Positions 5,905-11,597 of a DNA stretch of 11,597 nucleotides are shown here, piece by piece. The DNA comes from M50B103 sp041667565 (GTDB lineage Bacteria > Fidelibacterota > Fidelibacteria > Fidelibacterales > Fidelibacteraceae). How positions within the stretch are numbered: the first letter of the stretch is position 1; each line of letters starts with the position of its first letter. Below the pieces are notes generated by a model. The model was not told where the DNA came from. It ran no database searches and saw nothing but the letters and a program-made list of their open reading frames with translations. A program made the translations under genes and the position numbers. The DNA lies in the NCBI GenBank assembly GCA_964572745.1, contig CAZNFT010000053.1, positions 1 to 11,597 of the forward strand. Direction: 5' to 3'.

Positions 5905-8362
5905 GAAAAAAACTTTTTACAACTTATGTTTAATCGTCTTTTTACTACCACTCTCATTAGTGGCAGCTGAAAAGCTCGATATTAACAATGCCTCCGCGGA
6001 TGCTCTCAGTGAACTCAAGGTATCGGAGAATACTAAGCTTCTTCTTGAAGAATATCTCCTTTGCCATGGTGAATTCACCTCCATTTATCAGATCAGAGAT
6101 ATTAAAGGGGTCCCCTATGAAGAGTTTCTTGTGCTTAAACAAGAACTTGCCATTTTCCCTCAGATCGATGTCGATGAAACCTCAAGTAAAATAGAAGACC
6201 GATATTATAAACTTGAGAATATGATGAATGACGAAGGAGCTTCCGAAGGCCTTGTGGAATCCTGGATCGATCTCTTTACGAATCCCCGGGATATTAATGA
6301 GATGCATTATTTTGATCTTGTCAACCTTCCTACCGTATCACCTATTGATGCTGCGGCTGTAATGAAATTCTTCAAGGATGGCAATGAGATTAAAACGTCT
6401 CGTGATCTGCGCGGCTTGGAAGGCATTTCTTATTACGGATATAGAAATATATCCGACTATGTTAAATACTCAACTGACACGGAACACAAATGGAACGGTT
6501 ACGGAACGGTGACCATCAAAGATTTCGCTGCTCAGATATCCCCTGATGATGGTGGTTCTTTAATGGATCAGATGGTTTATGATAAGTATCCTCTGGACCA
6601 GTATTATAAGTTTCACCTAAATTATGGACAAAAATACTCTGTAGGCTTGGCTTACACTCAATCAATGAGCGAAAACATACCTACCATTAGCGATAGTTCA
6701 AATTTCCCTCAGATAAAAAGCTATGTTTCGGCACAAAATATTTCTCTGGGAAAATTCGGCAAGATTAACAAGATCATCGCCGGTAACTACATTGCGTCTT
6801 TTGGACAAGGTGTGGTCATGGAGACCGTTGACTTTTTTACTCCTCGTAAATCCGGCTATGGTTGGCGTAAACGCCTCATTGGTATTAATGGCGATGCCTC
6901 ACGCGCTCGTTCTTATTCGCAAAATGGTCTTACTCTGGAATATCAGGCAGGTCCTGTATTTATAACACCTTTTATAGCTTACAATACCCGCGATGCCATC
7001 CTTAACCCCGATTCTTCTTTCTCGGCTTTCATTCGCATGGAACCCAGAGTGGCACACGGTTTAGGTGGCGATGTTGCATTGGGACTTATGAATAATGTTC
7101 ACGAGCTGCTCTATGGATCGAATATCCGTATCAAACCCATAACTAATGGCCATATTGGTCTTACTTTCTACGAAAGCCTTTATGACCGTAAGTTAGATTT
7201 CCAGCCTGAAGTCATTATTTCTAATATGAGTAAATATTTGAATCAGATCGGAAATTCGGCAGATGCCGAGGTTGCAGCCACATATGAATCCTACGCAGAA
7301 TCCGGTTTATGGAACAAAGCCAAAGCCTATCGCCGTGTAATGGGTATAGATTTTTCCTATTCACTCAAGAATGTTGTGTTCCAGGGCGAGTTAGGTATTC
7401 TTGATAGAGATGGCAAGATATTTAATGTATCCGATGATCCTATCGCTTTTACCGTGAACATGTACTGGCTATTCGAAAACTTCAATTTCCTTGCTTTATA
7501 CAGGAATTACGATCTGGCGTTTGATAACCCCTATCAGCGTTCATTTTCGAACTATGCTCGCTACAAAACCACGATATACGAAGATATTTATTACCTGCAT
7601 GACGATGCGTATGGCTTCCTCTATTCGGGTTCTTCACAACCTCAGGCCGAAAAAGGTTTTTACTATTCCTTCCGTTACCAGTTGAGCCGTTCGCTTATTG
7701 CAACCGTTGAACATGATATCTGGGAACGCGTTGCTGACCGTGCAAAATATAATCGCTTGGTAGCAAGAATGGAATATCGCCCGGTTTTTAATTATCGTGT
7801 GCGACTACGTCAAAAATGGCAAAGCCGTTACAACGAGAATTTCTTTACATCGAATGTTTACCGTTCTTACGAAACAATTCTGACCAACGAATTCCGCCTT
7901 TCACGCTTTAACAAGCTCTTCTTTGATATGATCTACGGATATACGGAATTCTCACCCCGAGCCCGTCTGGTTTTCTCAACCAGTGGCGGAAGATCCATGG
8001 TCGGAAATGCCGGATCGCCCTCAAAGGGTCTTCGTATGGGATTTACACATAATTTCAACAACAGACTCAAGGTCATCGGTTCAGCTATGGTTTACAATGG
8101 ATTTATCTGGAACTTCGAAGATACCGATTTCCGCGTGACAAATTCACCTGTCGATGCTTTCCGAGGATGGATCACATTGTATAGTCGTATCACGGATAAT
8201 TTATCCTTGCGCTTTAAGTACACCGTAGATACACGCCTCGATCAAGATAACATTGTTGAAGCTTATATAGAACTGGAAGATGGTTCACAATTACCATTGA
8301 GTAATTTTGATTACCGTCAAAGTACAAACGATTTCAGACTTCAACTAGATTACCGTTTTTAA
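5903..8362 (+). CDS. Helix-hairpin-helix protein fused to a large outer-membrane beta-barrel
   Basis: 819 residues. Signal peptide about 1-22 (LPLSLVAAE). Residues 25-86 form a ComEA-like HhH unit (LDINNASADALSEL, then a second hairpin around IRDIKGVPYEEF). Residues 126-190 form a second, more diverged unit (NPRDINEMHYFDLVNLP, then DLRGLEGISYYGY). From about 197 to the end the protein is a run of alternating aromatic and polar strands with short turns, closing on LDYRF; a terminal Phe fits BAM-assembled barrels. HhH units usually bind DNA backbone without sequence preference, and ComEA binds incoming DNA in transformation. With this topology they would sit in the periplasm at the mouth of the barrel. 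A DNA-uptake or DNA-tethering role is inference; the HhH fold could also serve protein contacts. It starts 16 bases after the previous stop with no clear Shine-Dalgarno site. I know of similar HhH-plus-barrel proteins in FCB bacteria but of no assigned function. Confidence 0.75.
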   Translation: MKKTFYNLCLIVFLLPLSLVAAEKLDINNASADALSELKVSENTKLLLEEYLLCHGEFTSIYQIRDIKGVPYEEFLVLKQELAIFPQIDVDETSSKIEDRYYKLENMMNDEGASEGLVESWIDLFTNPRDINEMHYFDLVNLPTVSPIDAAAVMKFFKDGNEIKTSRDLRGLEGISYYGYRNISDYVKYSTDTEHKWNGYGTVTIKDFAAQISPDDGGSLMDQMVYDKYPLDQYYKFHLNYGQKYSVGLAYTQSMSENIPTISDSSNFPQIKSYVSAQNISLGKFGKINKIIAGNYIASFGQGVVMETVDFFTPRKSGYGWRKRLIGINGDASRARSYSQNGLTLEYQAGPVFITPFIAYNTRDAILNPDSSFSAFIRMEPRVAHGLGGDVALGLMNNVHELLYGSNIRIKPITNGHIGLTFYESLYDRKLDFQPEVIISNMSKYLNQIGNSADAEVAATYESYAESGLWNKAKAYRRVMGIDFSYSLKNVVFQGELGILDRDGKIFNVSDDPIAFTVNMYWLFENFNFLALYRNYDLAFDNPYQRSFSNYARYKTTIYEDIYYLHDDAYGFLYSGSSQPQAEKGFYYSFRYQLSRSLIATVEHDIWERVADRAKYNRLVARMEYRPVFNYRVRLRQKWQSRYNENFFTSNVYRSYETILTNEFRLSRFNKLFFDMIYGYTEFSPRARLVFSTSGGRSMVGNAGSPSKGLRMGFTHNFNNRLKVIGSAMVYNGFIWNFEDTDFRVTNSPVDAFRGWITLYSRITDNLSLRFKYTVDTRLDQDNIVEAYIELEDGSQLPLSNFDYRQSTNDFRLQLDYRF

Positions 8363-8370
8363 ATTATAAA

Positions 8371-8377
8371 AAGGAAA
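8371..8377 (+). promoter_or_regulatory. Shine-Dalgarno site for the FadL-like gene
   Basis: AAGGAAA, with its AAGGA core six bases before the ATG at 8382. It is one of only two clear ribosome binding sites in the cluster, so this gene may be translated independently of its upstream neighbour. Confidence 0.7.
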
Positions 8378-8381
8378 GAGT

Positions 8382-9710
8382 ATGACTCGAAAACACCTTT
8401 TAACATTATTATTGTTAATGACCTTAAGTGTAGGTCTTGCCTTCGGCCAGGTCTATTTTAACTACATGGGCATGGAAAGCATTAACAAGCAAAGCGCCCG
8501 CTCTCTGGCAGTTGGAAGCAATGCTTTAGCTTTAGAACAGAACCCTGTTGCAGGTTTTAATAACCCGGCAACACTCTTTTCTACAACAGATGCTTTCAAG
8601 ATCTATGCCAACCTGAACACACAGTCATTTATTGAACGCCGCGCTTTTCCTGTCCAGGATAGTTTTGGTGATTTTCTTGCAGAGAACGACTATGTTTCAA
8701 ATCGCTTCCAAGGCTTTGAAGGCGACCTTGCAATGTATTATTCCCAAAAGGGATTTTCACTAAGTGCCGGTTGGTTTACATTGAACAATTTAAACTACCA
8801 ATACCGCGAAGAGATCCGAAGTGATCTTGGAAGCGGTGCCTATAGCCGTGATCCTCTGGCAGGCTTACATCTGATCGATTTTTCAGGTTATAATCACGGA
8901 CTTAATATTGCCCTGGCTCATGATATTGGTAATCGCTTTGCCATTGGTTATGCTTATACACGTTATTTTACATCAGGTATCAGTGAAGGTTTTGGCGTAA
9001 TTCCTATTTTGAATGACCCAAAACTTTCTTCAAAGGATACAACTTTCTTTGCTGTTCAACCTACTCATGGTAATGGTAGCAATATCAACCTCGGACTTAC
9101 AGCTAAAGTGACAGAGCGCCTGACCCTGGGACTTAGTAGCATGATCTCCGGACATTATTCTTTAGAGAATACCAAAATGACAGTAAACATAGATAGCACA
9201 TTACTTCTCCCCGCTTATTCAGTTTCGGCGGATTCCTCTTATGATCTTAAAATGAACAGACCCAATACCTATTCGCTGTCTGTAAGATATATTCCCGCAA
9301 ACGAACTAAAGACTGTGCTTTTTGCTCAGTTTGATCTTATCAACTGGAAATCTTATGGCATTGCATATTTTGATGCAGCAGATTCATTGGTCTTAGAGCA
9401 CTCACCTAAATTTTCTCCCTCCTGGGCCTTTAGAGCCGGAGTTGAGCATCTGTTCTTTACAGGTGTCCCACTGCGTTTTGGTTTTGCTTATGAGGAAAAT
9501 CCCATGAGTAAAGAAATGAACCGTATGACCATTAATCTGGGATCCGGTTGGTCGAATGATCATGTTACTTTAGATTTTGGTTTAGGCATTTATCAGAATA
9601 TGTACTATTACAATGACCTCTTCCCTGTAGAAGGCGAAGTGAGAGCATCTCGCGATAAGGTTAAAGAACAAGGACTGAGAGGGAACCTCTCTCTATCTTA
9701 TTCGTTTTAA
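8382..9710 (+). CDS. Outer-membrane beta-barrel protein, FadL/PorV-like
   Basis: 442 residues. Signal peptide 1-22 (SVGLAFGQ). The mature N-terminus carries a run of small residues (SARSLAVGSNALAL) and FNNPATLF (59-66), the NPA motif shared by FadL-type (OmpP1) channels and PorV/PorQ proteins. The rest shows repeated amphipathic strands (for example SLSAGWFTLNN, FAIGYAYTRYF, LRFGFAYEENP) and ends SLSYSF with the C-terminal aromatic expected of BAM clients. Length is close to FadL and above most PorV proteins. FadL proteins pass hydrophobic small molecules; whether this one is a channel, and for what, cannot be read from the sequence. Being just before a periplasmic nucleotidase, a substrate or product channel is one possibility. 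It starts 19 bases after the preceding gene. Confidence 0.7.
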   Translation: MTRKHLLTLLLLMTLSVGLAFGQVYFNYMGMESINKQSARSLAVGSNALALEQNPVAGFNNPATLFSTTDAFKIYANLNTQSFIERRAFPVQDSFGDFLAENDYVSNRFQGFEGDLAMYYSQKGFSLSAGWFTLNNLNYQYREEIRSDLGSGAYSRDPLAGLHLIDFSGYNHGLNIALAHDIGNRFAIGYAYTRYFTSGISEGFGVIPILNDPKLSSKDTTFFAVQPTHGNGSNINLGLTAKVTERLTLGLSSMISGHYSLENTKMTVNIDSTLLLPAYSVSADSSYDLKMNRPNTYSLSVRYIPANELKTVLFAQFDLINWKSYGIAYFDAADSLVLEHSPKFSPSWAFRAGVEHLFFTGVPLRFGFAYEENPMSKEMNRMTINLGSGWSNDHVTLDFGLGIYQNMYYYNDLFPVEGEVRASRDKVKEQGLRGNLSLSYSF

Positions 9711-9745
9711 AAGGGATGAATTGACATTAAAGATAAAGGCAAATT

Positions 9746-11383
9746 ATGTTAAATAAAATAAAAAAGATCCTCGTTTTCACCCTGCTACTTTCTGTAGCAT
9801 TTGCGGAGACTTATCCGGCCTCGGAATATCAGCGCATTATGGTAGTTTATACCAATGATATTCATGGCGGCATTCCCCGTACAGAAGCGACCTTTATGAA
9901 TCCGCAGTTCCCGCCCAAGATAGGTAGTGCTCCAGCAATTGCCCGTATTGTAAAAAGGGTTCGTAAAGAAGCGGAAGAAGAAGGCTATGGCGTTTTAGTT
10001 ATTGATGAAGGTGATTTCTTTTCAGGAACACCTGTTGGAGCTAGAAATGCCGGTCAAACAGTGATCGAATTTATGAATATAGTTGGATATGATGTCCTGA
10101 CCGTGGGAAACCATGATTTTGACCAGAGCCATACAGAACTTCGTAAAAGAGCAGAACAGGCAAACTTTGCATTATTGGGTGCCAATGTGGTAAACTCAGA
10201 AAGCGGTGAAGTCCTTGACTTCCTAAAGCCCTATATCATCAAAGAAATACATGGCATTAAAGTTGGTATTTTAGGCATTGCTACAGCCGTAACTCCTTCA
10301 ATGAGCTTTCCGGAGCATGTTGAGAATATGACTTTTTTACCAGAGATCACTACAGCCAATAAATGGATCCCCATCATGAAACAAGAAGGCGCAGATGTCA
10401 TTATTTTATCTACGCACTCCTGGACACCCTATGAACGCGATAAAGCTGCGGCTGAATTGCACGAAAAAATCCTGCGCGGCGAATGGCCCGATAAAGATAA
10501 AATCGGTGCAACGGGAATGGAGATCGCGGTTTCTGCTCCCGGTATCGACGCTATGTTCACCGGTCATGTCCATAAAGGTTTTGCTGAGCCCTACGAAGAT
10601 CCCATTAACCATACTCTGGTCTTCCAGAACTATGCAAATGGTACTAATTTGGGTTTGGTCAACTTTTACATTCATAAAGAAACTAAGACTTTAGCCGGTT
10701 ATGATTTTGAAGTCGATGGCACATCCTATGTTACCTTACTGGAAGATGAATTCTGGATCGATGAAGAAATGGACTCAATTATTGAACACGATAGAGCCAT
10801 TGCAGAAGAAGGTTTTGACAAAGTATTAACCGTTTTACCCGCTCCTTTGCGCCGCGCCAACGAAGGTCAGTCTATTTTAGGCAACCTCCTTTGCGATGCC
10901 GTGGCCTGGGGGTCTAACGCTGACGTAGCTTTCTCGAACTATGGTGGACTTCGTTCAGACTTAGAAGCCGGTCCTCTCACCTACGAATCACTTTTCCGCT
11001 TCTTGCCATTTGGCAACAGCATTGTGGTTTTTCAGATGACAGGCGCTGAACTTCATGCATTGATCGAAGACAGGGTCATGGGAAATTCCCGTGGAATGCT
11101 GGTCTCATCAGGCATTGAAGTTGTAGTTGATAAGCGCAAAGCTAACGGAGAACGGGTCACGATCAAAAAACTTGCCGGTAAAGATTTCGATCCCAAAGCC
11201 ATTTATAAGATCGCGCTTTCAGATTACCTTGCAGAAGGTAACTCCGGTTACGACAGACTTACCACCATTGGAATTGAACATCGTATGAATACCAGTTATG
11301 TGATGCGTGAAGCCCTGAGAGATTATCTCATAGAATTCGGACCCAAAACCCAGATTGACAAACGCTGGACAATTATTAAATAA
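9746..11383 (+). CDS. Secreted 5'-nucleotidase / UDP-sugar hydrolase (UshA-like metallophosphoesterase)
   Basis: 545 residues, close to UshA's usual length of about 550. Signal peptide 1-20 (LSVAFA before ETYP) with no lipobox and no T9SS sorting domain, so the periplasm is the expected site. The metallophosphoesterase domain (about 29-290) has all expected metal and catalytic motifs: TNDIHG (D38, H40), GDFFSGTP (D90), GNHDFD (N122, H123), STHSW (H224) and GHVH (H274, H276). The 5'-nucleotidase C-terminal domain (about 355-510) has SNYGGLRSDLEAG (R403), PFGN (421-424) and EGNSGYD, which line the nucleotide pocket in this family. It should remove 5'-phosphate from nucleotides, and perhaps split UDP-sugars, letting nucleosides be taken up. 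Substrate range cannot be told from sequence. It follows the previous gene after 35 bases; AAAGG at 9735-9739 is a modest ribosome binding site. Last gene before the terminator. Confidence 0.9.
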   Translation: MLNKIKKILVFTLLLSVAFAETYPASEYQRIMVVYTNDIHGGIPRTEATFMNPQFPPKIGSAPAIARIVKRVRKEAEEEGYGVLVIDEGDFFSGTPVGARNAGQTVIEFMNIVGYDVLTVGNHDFDQSHTELRKRAEQANFALLGANVVNSESGEVLDFLKPYIIKEIHGIKVGILGIATAVTPSMSFPEHVENMTFLPEITTANKWIPIMKQEGADVIILSTHSWTPYERDKAAAELHEKILRGEWPDKDKIGATGMEIAVSAPGIDAMFTGHVHKGFAEPYEDPINHTLVFQNYANGTNLGLVNFYIHKETKTLAGYDFEVDGTSYVTLLEDEFWIDEEMDSIIEHDRAIAEEGFDKVLTVLPAPLRRANEGQSILGNLLCDAVAWGSNADVAFSNYGGLRSDLEAGPLTYESLFRFLPFGNSIVVFQMTGAELHALIEDRVMGNSRGMLVSSGIEVVVDKRKANGERVTIKKLAGKDFDPKAIYKIALSDYLAEGNSGYDRLTTIGIEHRMNTSYVMREALRDYLIEFGPKTQIDKRWTIIK

Positions 11384-11405
11384 TATTTAGCTAAAATATA
11401 GATTT

Positions 11406-11440
11406 AAAGGGTTGGATTGATTTCAGCCCTTTTTTATTTA
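11406..11440 (+). terminator. Rho-independent terminator of the operon
   Basis: AAAGGGTTG (11406-11414) pairs with CAGCCCTTT (11424-11432), a 9-pair stem with one G-T wobble and a 9-base loop, followed by a T-rich tail (TTTTTTATTTA through 11440). It starts 22 bases after the nucleotidase stop. It is the only convincing terminator in the window, supporting one transcript for all six genes. Confidence 0.9.
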
Positions 11441-11441
11441 T

Positions 11442-11597
11442 GACGGGATAACTTTTCGACAGGATACTTTTGACAGGATAACAGGATTTATAAGATTGTT
11501 TTTTTCGACAGGATTCCGGGATAGCCTGGATTGTTTTTTTTTGACGGGATACTTTCGACTGTTTAGACAGGATAACAGGATTTATAAGATTGCTTTT
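11442..11597. repeat. GAC(A/G)GGAT-type intergenic repeat array
   Basis: Units beginning GAC(A/G)GGAT occur at 11442, 11458, 11472, 11507, 11543 and 11566, with a degenerate GACTG at 11557. A 27-base segment starting GACAGGATAACAGG is repeated exactly at 11472-11498 and 11566-11592. Units often end in T-runs of four to nine bases. Spacing is irregular (14 to 36 bases), so this is not a CRISPR array. It resembles dispersed ACAGGATT-type repeats that I recall from intergenic regions of several bacterial phyla. The array runs off the window end; no gene is visible. Confidence 0.75.

Noticed and set aside
9721..9750. Perfect TTGACA (-35 like) before the nucleotidase gene
   Set aside because: A -10 box at normal spacing would fall on or after the start codon (TATGTT at 9745), so the transcript would lack the start; probably chance.
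10395..10694. Overlapping open frames on both strands within the nucleotidase gene
   Set aside because: Shadows of a gene with a complete set of family motifs; no independent coding signs.
11442..11597. CRISPR array
   Set aside because: Repeat units are short and degenerate with irregular spacing, spacers are T-runs, and no cas gene is present.

Overview
The window holds one co-directional cluster of six plus-strand genes (507-11383). They are closely spaced (a one-base stop/start overlap up to 35 bases), follow about 500 bases of repeat-rich non-coding DNA, and end at a clear rho-independent terminator (11406-11440). Every product starts with a signal peptide, so the whole unit builds the cell envelope. 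The first protein ends in a type IX secretion (T9SS) sorting domain with a YPNPFNP motif and the third is a PorV/PorQ-type barrel. That points to a diderm of the Fibrobacteres-Chlorobi-Bacteroidetes (FCB) superphylum. The YPNPFNP style of sorting domain, weak Shine-Dalgarno sites and intergenic repeat debris fit Marinimicrobia, Cloacimonadota, Calditrichota or similar lineages. No marker fixes the phylum.

Layout. 1-300: short palindrome, direct repeats, a hairpin and a pyrimidine-only tandem repeat. 300-506: AT-rich leader with a possible promoter and a good ribosome binding site. 507-3023: large T9SS cargo protein with a nuclease-associated N-terminal domain, PKD-like, lamin-tail (LTD), Ig-like and two OB-fold-like domains, then the sorting domain. 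3035-4984: second LTD/OB-fold protein ending in a FlgD-like Ig domain. 4984-5886: PorV/PorQ-family barrel. 5903-8362: two helix-hairpin-helix (HhH) units fused to a large outer-membrane beta-barrel. 8382-9710: FadL/PorV-like outer-membrane barrel. 9746-11383: secreted UshA-type 5'-nucleotidase/UDP-sugar hydrolase. 11442-11597: GAC(A/G)GGAT repeat array.

How they may work together (inference). LTD and YhcR-type OB-fold domains are repeatedly found with secreted nucleases and 5'-nucleotidases; Bacillus YhcR carries OB-fold, nuclease and 5'-nucleotidase parts in one chain. Here similar parts are spread over an operon: putative surface nucleic-acid-binding proteins, a T9SS shuttle-like barrel, a barrel with DNA-binding-type HhH units predicted in the periplasm, a second barrel that could be a channel, and a periplasmic nucleotidase. 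A system for capturing extracellular DNA or nucleotides is the most economical reading, but no nuclease catalytic domain is visible in the window, and a general envelope operon cannot be excluded.
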